A DNA stretch of 64,000 nucleotides, from assembly GCF_014775655.1 (NCBI RefSeq), contig NZ_CP061274.1, positions 2,666,001 through 2,730,000 of the forward strand, in the 5' to 3' direction. The DNA comes from Clavibacter zhangzhiyongii (GTDB lineage Bacteria > Actinomycetota > Actinomycetes > Actinomycetales > Microbacteriaceae). Positions 18,279 through 31,258 of the stretch are shown in pieces. A program made the translations under genes and the position numbers. Each line of letters starts with the position of its first letter. The first letter of the stretch is position 1. Under the pieces are notes generated by a model that was not told the origin of the DNA, did not search any database, and saw only the letters and a program-made list of their open reading frames with translations.

Positions 18279-18566
18279 GTGTCATTCCTTCGGTGGGACC
18301 GGTCGATGCGCGACCGGACGTGCTCGGCGGCCGCGGGCGTGGGGGCGCGCGGCGGAGGATCGGGGTGGGGACGGGGGCGGAGGGACGGGCGGGATCGCGG
18401 AGGAGCCGCTGCGGCGGGGGGGCTGCCGTGATCCGGGACGGGACGACGACCCGGATGTCCTGCGGCCCGCCGCCCGTGCGTTACGGCCGAGACGACCGAA
18501 GCGTGGGGATGCCTGCGAACTCGAGATCGCCTTCGACGAGCCGGGCTCGGCGCAGTTCGCCGGACG
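18279..18566 (-). other. Untranslated region between leader ORF and ABC exporter genes
   Basis: About 290 bp of very GC-rich sequence without a credible ORF on either strand. It may be the 5' leader of the exporter transcript. A TAACGC near 18480 on the minus strand could be a weak -10, but I see no matching -35. Confidence 0.4.
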
Positions 18567-18590
18567 GTCCCGCTCTAGCGGGCGCGGGAC
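18567..18590 (-). promoter_or_regulatory. Hairpin overlapping the stop codon of the leader ORF
   Basis: Seven-bp GC stem, GTCCCGC (18567-18573) with GCGGGAC (18584-18590), whose loop contains the TAG stop of the leader ORF. A ribosome paused near the last codons would melt it. This is the layout expected of an attenuator, though the stem is short. Confidence 0.4.
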
Positions 18591-18667
18591 GAGCGCACGA
18601 TGCGCGCGGCCCGCACGCCGATCCGGATCGAGGTCGTGCGTGCGTCTGTCGTCGATGTCGTGGTCAT
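18575..18667 (-). CDS. Putative 30-residue leader peptide upstream of the ABC exporter
   Basis: The ATG at 18667 is preceded by GGGAGGG with five-base spacing, one of the best ribosome sites in the window. It opens a 30-codon frame rich in Thr and Arg that ends SSRAR before TAG. It is on the exporter strand, with a promoter-like TTGTGC-N18-TATCCT upstream and a hairpin over its stop codon. The final Arg-X-Arg resembles the motif on which ribosomes stall with macrolides in erm-type leaders; that is only a resemblance. No homologue is recognised. It could equally be a small standalone protein or spurious. Confidence 0.45.
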   Translation of the reverse strand: MTTTSTTDARTTSIRIGVRAARIVRSSRAR

Positions 18668-18695
18668 GACACCCTCCCTGGCTGCGTATGCGATT

Positions 18696-18725
18696 CACGT
18701 GGGCCGCATCGAGGGGCCACGTGGG
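18696..18725. repeat. Direct repeat CACGTGGG x2, 22 bp apart
   Basis: Copies at 18696-18703 and 18718-18725 sit exactly two helical turns apart, between the candidate promoter and the leader ORF. This suits a cooperatively binding regulator. CACGTG is itself palindromic. Confidence 0.5.
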
Positions 18726-18747
18726 TGGCCGCCCCAGGCAGCCTTCC

Positions 18748-18777
18748 AGGATAGGGACCCCCGAGGTGCGAGCACAA
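18748..18777 (-). promoter_or_regulatory. Candidate promoter for leader ORF/ABC exporter
   Basis: On the minus strand, -35 TTGTGC (18772-18777) and -10 TATCCT (18748-18753) are separated by 18 bases. Its upstream edge touches the terminator of the dimethylargininase gene. Confidence 0.5.
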
Positions 18778-18814
18778 GAGCCCGGCCCGCATCCGAGGAC
18801 GCGGGCCGGGCTCT
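18777..18814 (-). terminator. Terminator of the dimethylargininase-like gene
   Basis: A 14-bp perfect stem (18777-18790 with 18801-18814), ten-base loop, 22 bases past the stop on the minus strand. Confidence 0.8.
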
Positions 18815-18836
18815 CGGTCCGTGCAGGGCGAGGAGG

Positions 18837-20192
18837 TCAGCCGATGCGCACCGACAGGCAGGTCACGCAGCCCTCGAGCTTCTCGAACTCGCTGACGTCG
18901 ACGGCGACGACGTCGTAGCCGAGCCCGCGCAGCAGGTCCGCGGTGCGCGGAGCGGACGCGGACACGAGGAGCGTGTCGTCGTCGAGGGCGACGACGGCGG
19001 TGCCCTCCGCCTCGGGGACCGCCAGGAACGACGGGAACAGCCGCGGCTCGTCCACGAGCGGCTCGAACCCGATGACCGTGCCGTCCGGCAGCGCCGTCAC
19101 CTGCGACTTGAGGTGGAGGGTGCTCCGGACGGGGACGGCGACGACCTCGTAGCCGAGGGGCCGGGCGATCTCGCGCAGCCGCCGGATCCCGGCGGCGTTG
19201 GTCCGTCCGCTGGCACCGACGTAGAGGGTGCGGCCCACCTCCAGGACGTCACCGCCGTCGACGGTCGCGGGCAGGTCGATGGAGACGACCTCGAGGCGCA
19301 TGTCGGCCAACGCCTCCTCGACTCCGGTCCGCTCGCCACGACGGGACTCCGCACCGGAGGTGAGCACCACGGCGGTGCCGCCGAGCACGACGACCGCGTC
19401 CTCCACGAAGACGGAGTCCGCGTGGTCGTCGGCGGGCGGGACCTCCCGGGTCGACCACCCGTGCTCCTCGAGCGCGAGGACGTAGCGCTCCCACTGCTGG
19501 TCGGCGAGCTCGGCGTCGACGGGCTCTCGATCGCGGTGCGTGAGCTCCCCGTCGGCGAGACGGGAGGAGGGGATGCGCACGAGGGCGACGCGCTCGCGTG
19601 TCGTCGCGGCGTCCTCCCGCACCAGCCGCTGCCACAGGCGCCGTCCCAGCAGGATGGACGCGAGGGAGACCCCGATGACGAACATGAGGTTCAGCCCCAG
19701 CAGCGTCTCGAGCAGCGGGCCGACGATGTCGCCCGTGAGCGTGGCGCCCTGTCCGAGCGCCCCGATGAGGCTGCCCACGAGCGCACCCAGGATGCCTGCC
19801 GCGACGGATCCGACGATGGAGCTCCACACCCGTCGGTACATGCCCACGCCCGCGAGGGCCGCAAGGAGCACGAACGCGACGAGGGCGTGGATGCTCCAGT
19901 AGTCGAGCAGCGTCACGAGGACCGCGGCGCCGGGCTGGTTGGCGCTGAAGAGGGTGAGCACGCTGAAGAGCAGGCCGAGCACGGCCGAGACCGCGGCGGC
20001 GACCAGGGCACCCGAGAGAGCCCGCCCGAGCGGGGTGCCCACGGATGTGGCGGGCGCGCGGCGGCCGGCGGCGTCTCCGCGGACGCTCGCCGGCGCGGCG
20101 GTGGCCGCTGCTGCGTCACCGGGTCGTGACGTGGTGGCGTCGGGATCGTGGGGCTGGACGTGGCTGTTGTCGTTCTCACGGGGATCGGTCAC
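18837..20192 (-). CDS. Membrane-anchored dimethylargininase-like guanidino hydrolase
   Basis: About 451 residues. A 55-residue polar N-terminus is followed by about four membrane helices (58-80, 99-120, 123-148, 165-183), then a cytoplasmic pentein-fold domain (about 230-451). The latter has the DDAH/ADI features DSVFVED (259-265), His360 in STLHLKSQ and the C-terminal nucleophile Cys445 in GCVTCLSV, similar to the TCCSV of mammalian DDAH. Family members hydrolyse methylated arginines or arginine to citrulline. Ordinary DDAH is a soluble protein of about 260-285 residues, so the membrane half is an addition. The GTG at 20192 is chosen because a -10 (TATCGT) lies eight bases upstream; longer in-frame sequence reads into non-coding DNA. 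The function of the membrane domain is unknown. Confidence 0.82.
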   Translation of the reverse strand: MTDPRENDNSHVQPHDPDATTSRPGDAAAATAAPASVRGDAAGRRAPATSVGTPLGRALSGALVAAAVSAVLGLLFSVLTLFSANQPGAAVLVTLLDYWSIHALVAFVLLAALAGVGMYRRVWSSIVGSVAAGILGALVGSLIGALGQGATLTGDIVGPLLETLLGLNLMFVIGVSLASILLGRRLWQRLVREDAATTRERVALVRIPSSRLADGELTHRDREPVDAELADQQWERYVLALEEHGWSTREVPPADDHADSVFVEDAVVVLGGTAVVLTSGAESRRGERTGVEEALADMRLEVVSIDLPATVDGGDVLEVGRTLYVGASGRTNAAGIRRLREIARPLGYEVVAVPVRSTLHLKSQVTALPDGTVIGFEPLVDEPRLFPSFLAVPEAEGTAVVALDDDTLLVSASAPRTADLLRGLGYDVVAVDVSEFEKLEGCVTCLSVRIG

Positions 20193-20200
20193 GAGCCACG

Positions 20201-20206
20201 ACGATA
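20201..20206 (-). promoter_or_regulatory. -10 element (TATCGT) of the dimethylargininase-like gene
   Basis: TATCGT on the minus strand ends eight bases before the GTG start, with no ribosome site between, consistent with a leaderless or nearly leaderless mRNA. Confidence 0.5.
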
Positions 20207-20301
20207 ACGCGAGGGCTCCCCACGGCGATGTGAAGGGGCTGACAAGGCGGAGCCAGGAATGCACGGATTCCCTATGACGTGCGTCTCCTCGCACGGCTCG
20301 G

Positions 20302-20338
20302 CCGTCGGGAGCCCGGCGCCCATCCGTCGGGAGCCCGG
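20302..20338. repeat. 15-bp direct repeat, 22 bp apart
   Basis: CCGTCGGGAGCCCGG occurs at 20302-20316 and 20324-20338. No function is evident. Confidence 0.75.
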
Positions 20339-20662
20339 GAATGCCGGTGCACCACTGCACCATCCGATCGTGCACAGCCGGCGGATCCGCCCGTGGAGCG
20401 CATCGCGGCTCAAGCCACGAGCGGGGCGCGCGCACGCTCATGTCACGGCACCTCATCCCCGGCCGCCCGAGACCCGGGTCCTCCTGCACGCAGGGTGCGT
20501 GTGCCGCCGGTGGCGGCGCCGATGGCTCCTTCGAACTGCCCCGACGACACGGTCCGTGCGGCACGACGCGGGCATGAGGCCCGACCACCACCCCAGAGCT
20601 GCTGGTGGATGCGATGGCCGCGTCCGCAGAACGCCGTGGATGCAGCCCGGCATGGAGAGCCC

Positions 20663-20698
20663 TGCGTGCGTGCGTACGTGCGTGCGTGCGTGCGTGCG
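20663..20698. repeat. TGCG tetranucleotide microsatellite
   Basis: About nine TGCG units with one interruption (TACG near 20673-20677). It lies in noncoding DNA about 50 bp beyond the rrn terminator and is likely length-variable between strains. Confidence 0.9.
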
Positions 20699-20748
20699 CG
20701 TTCGCTCTCGAGGGCGCGCCTGCAGGCGCACGCCGTGTTAACGCAGAA

Positions 20749-20777
20749 AGGCCCGTCGCACGATGTGCGACGGGCCT
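20749..20777 (-). terminator. Terminator of the rrn operon
   Basis: Perfect 13-bp stem (20749-20761 with 20765-20777), loop GAT, 22 bases beyond the 5S 3' end, followed on the minus strand by a short T-rich run. Confidence 0.88.
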
Positions 20778-20799
20778 CCCCGATCATTCTCAAGTTAAG

Positions 20800-20917
20800 T
20801 CCGGCGGTGTCCTACTCTCCCACAGGGTCCCCCCTGCAGTACCATCGGCGCTGAGAGTCTTAGCTTCCGGGTTCGGAATGTGACCGGGCGTTTCCCTCTC
20901 GCTATGGCCGCCGAAAC
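20800..20917 (-). rRNA. rrf: 5S ribosomal RNA
   Basis: On the minus strand the 118-nt segment begins GTTTCGGCGGCCATAGCG and contains the conserved CCGAACCCGGAAGCTAAG loop region. The terminal helix closes with GGCGGTGTCC-type sequence at its 3' end, as expected of actinobacterial 5S rRNA. It is third in the operon. Ends are estimated to within a few bases. Confidence 0.95.
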
Positions 20918-20996
20918 ACCTCATACACACCCCACAAGAGGGCATGAAATCTGTGATGAATCGACCAGTCAAGCTGGTTGTTCAATTAGTACCCGA

Positions 20997-21030
20997 CCGT
21001 ATATCGGGAACCACATAGTGGACGCAAGCA
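20997..21030 (-). other. 23S rRNA processing stem, 3' strand
   Basis: About 34 bases in the 23S-5S spacer are nearly perfectly complementary to 24258-24292 in the 16S-23S spacer. In the transcript they would bring the 23S ends together for RNase III cleavage. Confidence 0.75.
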
Positions 21031-21035
21031 AAGTG

Positions 21036-26104
<5,069 letters not shown>

Positions 26105-26303
26105 GCTTAAACGCACGACCACCCGAAGGCGACCGGCACATCTAAAGCCGGACGTGAACGGGAATCGAACACGAACCAGCAAGTTTGAAACCGACAGAAC
26201 AAATCATTACTGACTTGCTTGTTTGTTTAAATGTTTTCCAAAGGAATCCGGACATCATCCCAAAGGGACGATGCCACGGGTATTTGGCATTTGACATTGT
26301 GCA

Positions 26304-26321
26304 CGCTGTTGAGTTCTCAAG
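26304..26321 (-). promoter_or_regulatory. boxA-like antitermination motif in the rrn leader
   Basis: CTTGAGAACTCAACAGCG on the minus strand, about 200 bases before 16S, matches the leader motif found before rRNA genes of high-GC Gram-positives. A shorter variant recurs in the 16S-23S spacer. Confidence 0.6.
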
Positions 26322-26439
26322 GAACGGACGCTCCCGACACCGACCATCACAGCCAGCCATCGGAGCTCACACTCCACCGCTCCCCGTGGGAGTGATCCAG
26401 ACCCAGAAGGCCCAGCACTCACGTCGGAAGCAGAATCAG

Positions 26440-26469
26440 ACCCTAGCTCAGTTGGTGGTACACACGCAA
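26440..26469 (-). promoter_or_regulatory. Candidate rrn promoter P2
   Basis: On the minus strand, -35 TTGCGT (26464-26469) and -10 TAGGGT (26440-26445) with 18-base spacing, downstream of P1. Confidence 0.4.
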
Positions 26470-26567
26470 CCCGTAAGCCGCGGCAACTTCTGTTTCACCA
26501 GGATCATCACCCGCCAGAACAGCTCCGGAAGCTTTTCGCTTCCCGCCCGTTCCGGCGACAAGAGGAG

Positions 26568-26596
26568 ACATTACGCGGACCACCCCACCCCCGCAA
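26568..26596 (-). promoter_or_regulatory. Candidate rrn promoter P1
   Basis: On the minus strand, -35 TTGCGG (26591-26596) and -10 TAATGT (26568-26573) are 17 bases apart. This is the best sigma-70-type promoter upstream of 16S. Confidence 0.55.
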
Positions 26597-26620
26597 AACA
26601 ACCCGCATCCCGGGCGTGTC

Positions 26621-26670
26621 GCGACGGCGTCCCGCACGGGGACGCGGGCGACGACGACGTTGCCGTCGCC
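26621..26670 (-). terminator. Possible terminator of purH
   Basis: Nested GC-rich inverted repeats just past the purH stop: GCGACGGC (26621-26628) with GCCGTCGC (26662-26669), and alternative shorter stems inside. Which fold forms is unclear. Confidence 0.45.
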
Positions 26671-26677
26671 GACCCGC

Positions 26678-28303
26678 TCAGTGGAAGAAGTGGCGCTCGC
26701 CCGTGAAGTACATGGCGACCCCGGCAGCGCGGGCCGCCTCGACGACCTCCTCGTCGCGGACCGATCCCCCGGGCTGGACGACGGCGCGGACACCGGCGTC
26801 GAGCAGGACCTGCAACCCGTCGGCGAAGGGGAAGAACGCGTCGGACGCCGCCACGGAACCGGTCGCCCGGCCACCGGCGCGCTGCACCGCCAGCTGGCAG
26901 GAGTCGACCCGGTTGACCTGGCCCATTCCCACCCCGACCGATGCGCCGTGGTGCGCGAGCAGGATCGCGTTCGACTTCACGGCGCGACACGCCTTCCATG
27001 CGAACTCCAGGTCGGCGAGGGTCTGCTCGTCGACCGGGTCGCCGGTGGCCAGGGTCCACCCGTCGGAGAGGCGGGTGCCGTCGGCGGGGAAGGAGTCCCC
27101 GGACTGGACCAGGTACCCGCCGGAGATCTGCCGGGCCTCGAGCTCCTCACGGCGGTACCCCTCCGGGAGCGTCAGCAGCCGCAGGTTCTTCTTCGACCGC
27201 AGCAGCGTGAGCGCATCGTCGTCGAACCCGGGCGCCACGAGCACCTCGGTGAAGATCTCCTTCACCGTCTCGGCCATGCCGAGCGTGACCGTGCGGTTGG
27301 CGGCGATGACCCCGCCGAACGCCGACACCGGATCGCAGTCGTGCGCGCTCCGGTGGGCCGCGGCGATCGCGTCGACCGCGCGCGGCGGGGCGACGGCGAT
27401 CCCGCATGGGTTCGCGTGCTTGATGATGGCGACGGCCGGCTCGGCGAAGTCGTACGCGGCGCGGACCGCGGCATCCGCGTCGACGAAGTTGTTGTAGGAC
27501 ATCTCCTTGCCGTGCAGCTGCGTCGCCTGCGCGATGCCCGCCCCGTCCGGGCGCCGGTACAGCGCGGCGTCCTGGTGCGAGTTCTCCCCGTATCGGAGCA
27601 CCTGCGCCAGCTCCCCCTCCACGCTCCAGCTCGTCGGCCAGGCGGAGGCGTCCGGCGCGCCGTCGTCGGCGCCCACCACCGACCGCTGGAAGTACCCGGC
27701 GACGGCCCGGTCGTAGTCGGCGGTGTGCGCGAAGGCGGCGGCGGCGAGCCGCCGGCGCTGCGCGAGGGTCGTGCCCCCGGAGCCCAGCGCCTGGATCACC
27801 TCGCCGTAGCTCGACGGCGAGACGACGATGGCGACGTTCGCGTGGTTCTTGGCCGACGCCCGCACCATGGCGGGCCCGCCGATGTCGATCTGCTCGATCA
27901 CGTCCGACGCGGGGGCACCCGACGCCACCGTCTCCACGAACGGGTAGAGGTTCACCACCACCAGCTGGAACGGCGAGATGCCGAGCTCCGCGAGCTGGGC
28001 CTCGTGCGACTCGAGCCGCAGGTCGGCGAGGAGGCCCGCGTGCACCGACGGGTGCAGGGTCTTGACCCGCCCGTCGAGCGCCTCCGGGAACCCGGTCACA
28101 TCCTGGACCGGGGTCACCGGGAAGCCCGCGTCGGCGATGGTGCTGGCCGTGGATCCGGTCGAGACGATCTCGACGCCCGCTCCCGCCAGGGCGGCGGCCA
28201 GATCGAGGAGGCCGGTCTTGTCGCTGACGGAGACCAGGGCGCGTGCCACCGGGATGCCGTCGCGATCGCGGAACAGGGACGGGTCGTGTCGGGGTCCGCT
28301 CAT
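26678..28303 (-). CDS. purH: Bifunctional AICAR formyltransferase / IMP cyclohydrolase
   Basis: 541 residues. It catalyses the last two steps of IMP synthesis: formylation of AICAR with 10-formyl-THF, then ring closure. The N-terminal cyclohydrolase (MGS-like) domain covers about 15-215 with [17 protein letters not shown] and [12 protein letters not shown]. The C-terminal transformylase domain (about 220-541) has YGENSHQ, KHANPCG with the catalytic Lys-His pair, and the closing [10 protein letters not shown]. Length and both active sites are normal. The ATG at 28303 overlaps the purN stop as ATGA, so it is translationally coupled to purN. Confidence 0.97.
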   Translation of the reverse strand: MSGPRHDPSLFRDRDGIPVARALVSVSDKTGLLDLAAALAGAGVEIVSTGSTASTIADAGFPVTPVQDVTGFPEALDGRVKTLHPSVHAGLLADLRLESHEAQLAELGISPFQLVVVNLYPFVETVASGAPASDVIEQIDIGGPAMVRASAKNHANVAIVVSPSSYGEVIQALGSGGTTLAQRRRLAAAAFAHTADYDRAVAGYFQRSVVGADDGAPDASAWPTSWSVEGELAQVLRYGENSHQDAALYRRPDGAGIAQATQLHGKEMSYNNFVDADAAVRAAYDFAEPAVAIIKHANPCGIAVAPPRAVDAIAAAHRSAHDCDPVSAFGGVIAANRTVTLGMAETVKEIFTEVLVAPGFDDDALTLLRSKKNLRLLTLPEGYRREELEARQISGGYLVQSGDSFPADGTRLSDGWTLATGDPVDEQTLADLEFAWKACRAVKSNAILLAHHGASVGVGMGQVNRVDSCQLAVQRAGGRATGSVAASDAFFPFADGLQVLLDAGVRAVVQPGGSVRDEEVVEAARAAGVAMYFTGERHFFH

Positions 28304-28899
28304 GCCGGGGACAGCTCCTTGAGGTCGATGGTGCCGAGGGAGATGGCGCGCACCGTGTCGACGAGGAGCCTGCGCTCCACGACCTTGATGCGCTCGTGCA
28401 GGGTGTGCTCGGTGTCGCCCGGCTCCACGGGCACGCGCTCCTGCGCGAGCACGGGTCCGGTGTCGACGCCGGTGTCGACGACGATGATGGACGCCCCGGA
28501 GCTCGTGGCCCCGGCGGCGATCGCGTCGCGCACGGCGTGCGCGCCGGGGAACTCGGGCAGGTACGCGGGGTGCGTGTTGACGATCCGCGGCGCGAAGGCC
28601 TCCACCGCGCGCGGCGGCAGCAGGCGCATGAAGCCGCTGAGCACGACGAGGTCGGGTTCCCATCCGGCGATGGCGGCGGCGAGCTCGTCGCCCCAGGACG
28701 CGCGGTCGGGGAAGCTCGCGAACGGGACCGTGAAGGTCGGGATGCCGCGCTCCTCGGCGAACAGCAGGCCGTCCGCGTCGCGGTCGGCGCCGACGGCGAT
28801 CACCCGCGCGGGGTAGTCGGCGTGGTCGGCCGCCTGGAGGAGGGCGTGGAGGTTGGTCCCGCTGCCGGAGATGAGGACCACCACGTTGAACACGCCCAC
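28300..28899 (-). CDS. purN: Phosphoribosylglycinamide formyltransferase (GART)
   Basis: 199 residues. It transfers formyl from 10-formyl-THF to glycinamide ribonucleotide, the third step of purine synthesis. The phosphate loop SGSGTNL (11-17) and catalytic residues Asn108 and His110 ([10 protein letters not shown]) and Asp146 (VDTGVDTGP) correspond to N106, H108 and D144 of the E. coli enzyme. The GTG start at 28899 lies three bases after the perM-like gene; a second GTG two codons on is possible. It overlaps purH by four bases. The perM-purN-purH order matches mycobacteria. Confidence 0.96.
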   Translation of the reverse strand: MGVFNVVVLISGSGTNLHALLQAADHADYPARVIAVGADRDADGLLFAEERGIPTFTVPFASFPDRASWGDELAAAIAGWEPDLVVLSGFMRLLPPRAVEAFAPRIVNTHPAYLPEFPGAHAVRDAIAAGATSSGASIIVVDTGVDTGPVLAQERVPVEPGDTEHTLHERIKVVERRLLVDTVRAISLGTIDLKELSPA

Positions 28900-28902
28900 A
28901 GC

Positions 28903-30183
28903 CTATCCGCGTCCTTCGGCGCTCCGCCGGACCAGCGGGGCCATGAGGCCGGACACGAACATGCCCGCCACGGAGGCGACGCCGATCTCGAGGAAGGCGA
29001 CCAGGAGGACCCACCCGGCGGCCGGACCGACGTCGACCAGGCGCCCGGGGCCGGCCGCTCCGCCGGACAGGAGGGCGAGCAGGGACAGCACCACCGCGCC
29101 GACCACGCCCATCCCCAGCCCCGCCGCGAGGAACCACGGCCAGCGCCGCGCCTCGGGTGCCGGGACGCGGGCCACGCGCGGCGACAGGGCCACGGCCGCG
29201 ACGAAGGAGACGACGACCGGCGCGAGGATGCCGAGGTACCCCAGGTCCAGCGCGCCCTGCGGGAGGATCCCGAGCACGGGCACGGACGGGATGGGCCCGA
29301 CCGTGGTGCCGAGGGGCGAGACCGAGGATCCGGTGCCGAGCGCGAACCCGGGCCCGATGAGCCAGGACGAGGCCCACAGCACGAGGTTCGGCAGGAGCGC
29401 CAGCTGCCCGAGCGTGAGGGCGACGCCGCCGACGATCCCCGTCTGCAGCGTCTCGTAGAGCGTGATGACGGTGGCGTACTGGAGCCCGAGCAGCACGGCG
29501 ACGACGACCGCGGAGAACCCGACGACCCCGAACGCGGCGGCGGCGCCTCCGCGGACCGCTGTGCCGGCGACGGATGCCGCGCCCTCGGGGAGCCGGTCGA
29601 GCGCATCCCGCGCGCCGCGCACGATGCCGGCGACGCGACCCGTCGACAGGGACGCCCACCAGCGGGAGGCCCGGGCACGGTCGACGCGGGCGATGCCGCC
29701 GATGAGCAGTCCGAGGGCGAGGACGAGCGTGGGCAGGATCGCGCCCCGGACGAGCGCCGGTGCGACGCCCTCGTGCTGCGCGACGAGCGCGAGCCCGAAG
29801 GAGAGGACGGCGGTCGTGACGACGGCCGCGAGGACCCCGACGCCCGGATGGTCGGTCTCCACGATGCGGCGGCCGGCGCGGATGCCCAGCAGGAGCGTGA
29901 GGAGCGCGAAGCCGAGGGGCGCGAGCGTCAGGGCGAACGGCGCGTCCACCCCGGGCAGGCCGAGGGCGGCCGCGAGCCCGGGATCGAGGGACGCGGTGAG
30001 GGTCACGCCGTGGCCGAGCAGCCACAGGTCGATCCCCGTGCGCGCGAACACGCCCCAGTCGATCTGGAGGCCGTACTGGCCCGCCCAGAGCGCCGTGAGC
30101 GGCACGAGGGGCAGGGCGACGCCGACCCCCACCACCAGGAGCGCCTCGAGTGCCGCGAACAGGGCGGTTGCGTGTCGGTTCAT
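28903..30183 (-). CDS. DUF6350 / PerM-like polytopic membrane protein
   Basis: 426 residues with eight to ten hydrophobic helices and short loops; the N-terminus is nearly all membrane ([23 protein letters not shown]). Conserved blocks [18 protein letters not shown] and [19 protein letters not shown] match the DUF6350 family. In mycobacteria the gene directly before purN-purH encodes PerM, linked to cell division under low magnesium; identical gene order supports homology here. Its biochemical role is unknown. The ATG at 30183 has a TAGGGT -10-like element nine bases upstream and no ribosome site. It is the first gene of the perM-purN-purH operon. Confidence 0.82.
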   Translation of the reverse strand: MNRHATALFAALEALLVVGVGVALPLVPLTALWAGQYGLQIDWGVFARTGIDLWLLGHGVTLTASLDPGLAAALGLPGVDAPFALTLAPLGFALLTLLLGIRAGRRIVETDHPGVGVLAAVVTTAVLSFGLALVAQHEGVAPALVRGAILPTLVLALGLLIGGIARVDRARASRWWASLSTGRVAGIVRGARDALDRLPEGAASVAGTAVRGGAAAAFGVVGFSAVVVAVLLGLQYATVITLYETLQTGIVGGVALTLGQLALLPNLVLWASSWLIGPGFALGTGSSVSPLGTTVGPIPSVPVLGILPQGALDLGYLGILAPVVVSFVAAVALSPRVARVPAPEARRWPWFLAAGLGMGVVGAVVLSLLALLSGGAAGPGRLVDVGPAAGWVLLVAFLEIGVASVAGMFVSGLMAPLVRRSAEGRG

Positions 30184-30192
30184 GCCTCGACG

Positions 30193-30198
30193 ACCCTA
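30193..30198 (-). promoter_or_regulatory. -10-like element (TAGGGT) before the perM-like gene
   Basis: TAGGGT lies nine bases before the ATG, giving an mRNA with only about two leader bases. Confidence 0.4.
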
Positions 30199-30283
30199 CC
30201 GGCCGGGCCCGGGGCGGCCGGTCCCGCGGCGGGCGCGGCGGGCATCCGGCAGGGGATCCGCCTGTGGAGGGCGGTGGCACGAC

Positions 30284-30316
30284 GACGGCCCGCATCCACG
30301 GGGGATGCGGGCCGTC
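30284..30316 (-). terminator. Terminator of sucCD
   Basis: A 14-bp perfect stem (30284-30297 with 30303-30316), five-base loop, 28 bases past the sucD stop on the minus strand. Confidence 0.85.
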
Positions 30317-30343
30317 GGGTCGGCGCTCGGGAGCGCGTCGTCG

Positions 30344-31231
30344 CTACAGGGCGGCGAAGACCTCGCGGAGGAGGTTGGCCGTCTCGGTCGGCGTCTTGCC
30401 GACCTTGACGCCGGACGCCTCGAGGGCCTCCTTCTTGCCCTGCGCGGTGCCGCTCCCGCCGGAGACGATGGCGCCGGCGTGGCCCATCGTCTTGCCCTCG
30501 GGTGCCGTGAAGCCCGCGACGTACGCGACGACCGGCTTGGTGACGTGCGCCTTGATGTACTCGGCCGCGCGCTCCTCGGCGTCGCCGCCGATCTCGCCGA
30601 TCATGACGATGGCGCGCGTCTCGGGATCCGCCTCGAACGCCTCGAGGGCGTCGATGTGCGTGGTGCCGATGATGGGGTCGCCGCCGATGCCGATGGCGGT
30701 CGAGATGCCGAGGTCGCGCAGCTCGAACATCATCTGGTAGGTGAGCGTGCCCGACTTGGAGACGAGGCCGATGGGGCCGGCCTCGGTGATGGTGGCGGGG
30801 ATGATGCCGGCGTTCGACTTGCCGGGGCTGATGATGCCGGGGCAGTTCGGGCCGACGATGCGCGTCTTGCCGCCCGTGCTCTTCGCATGCGACCAGAACT
30901 CCGCGGAGTCCTTGACCGGGATGCCCTCGGTGATGACGACCGCGAGCGGGATGGCCGCGTCGATCGCCTCGACCACGGCGCTCTTCGCGAACGCCGGCGG
31001 GACGAAGATGACCGACACGTCGGCGCCCGTCTCCGTCATGGCCTCGGCGACCGAGCCGAAGATCGGGAGCTCGACGCCCTCGATCGTGACGGTGCTGCCG
31101 GCCTTGCGCGGGTTCACGCCGCCGACGACCTTGCTGCCGGACGCGAGCATGCGGCCCGCGTGCTTGGTGCCCTCGGACCCGGTGAGGCCCTGGACGATGA
31201 TCCTGCTGTTCTCGTCGAGAAGAATCGACAT
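30344..31231 (-). CDS. sucD: Succinyl-CoA synthetase alpha subunit
   Basis: 295 residues. With SucC it interconverts succinyl-CoA and succinate with formation of ATP or GTP. The N-terminal CoA-binding Rossmann domain ([14 protein letters not shown]) precedes the ligase domain, where His251 in [14 protein letters not shown] is the phosphorylated residue. [10 protein letters not shown] (125-134) is the family signature. It follows sucC by 27 bp on the same strand and ends before a terminator. Confidence 0.97.
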   Translation of the reverse strand: MSILLDENSRIIVQGLTGSEGTKHAGRMLASGSKVVGGVNPRKAGSTVTIEGVELPIFGSVAEAMTETGADVSVIFVPPAFAKSAVVEAIDAAIPLAVVITEGIPVKDSAEFWSHAKSTGGKTRIVGPNCPGIISPGKSNAGIIPATITEAGPIGLVSKSGTLTYQMMFELRDLGISTAIGIGGDPIIGTTHIDALEAFEADPETRAIVMIGEIGGDAEERAAEYIKAHVTKPVVAYVAGFTAPEGKTMGHAGAIVSGGSGTAQGKKEALEASGVKVGKTPTETANLLREVFAAL

Positions 31232-31258
31232 CTATCTGTTCCTGTTCTCTCTCGGGAG

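Larger units (their letters stand above)
20207..20748. other. Gene-free region between dimethylargininase gene and rrn operon
   Basis: About 540 bp in which the open frames on both strands overlap one another, lack ribosome sites and show no domain; I call no gene. It contains a 15-bp direct repeat and a TGCG microsatellite (listed separately). Confidence 0.6.
26105..26677 (-). other. rrn leader and promoter region
   Basis: About 570 bases between purH and 16S. It is AT-richer than the surroundings near 26160-26300, and holds the boxA-like leader motif, a GGAAGC/GCTTCC hairpin (about 26527-26543) and two candidate promoters. No protein gene is supported. Confidence 0.7.

Noticed and set aside
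20259-20854. Several overlapping frames of 90-190 codons before the 5S gene
   Set aside because: They overlap each other in different frames, span the TGCG microsatellite and the rrn terminator, and have no ribosome site or recognisable domain.
26135-26175. T-arm-like GTTCGATTCCC in the 16S leader on the minus strand
   Set aside because: The flanking five bases do not pair as a T-stem and no other tRNA arms are present; probably coincidental or a relic.
26435-26470. tRNA-like D-arm (TAGCTCAGTTGGTGGTA) on the plus strand upstream of 16S
   Set aside because: No acceptor stem, anticodon arm or T-arm can be formed around it, and it lies on the opposite strand to the operon in a promoter-like region.
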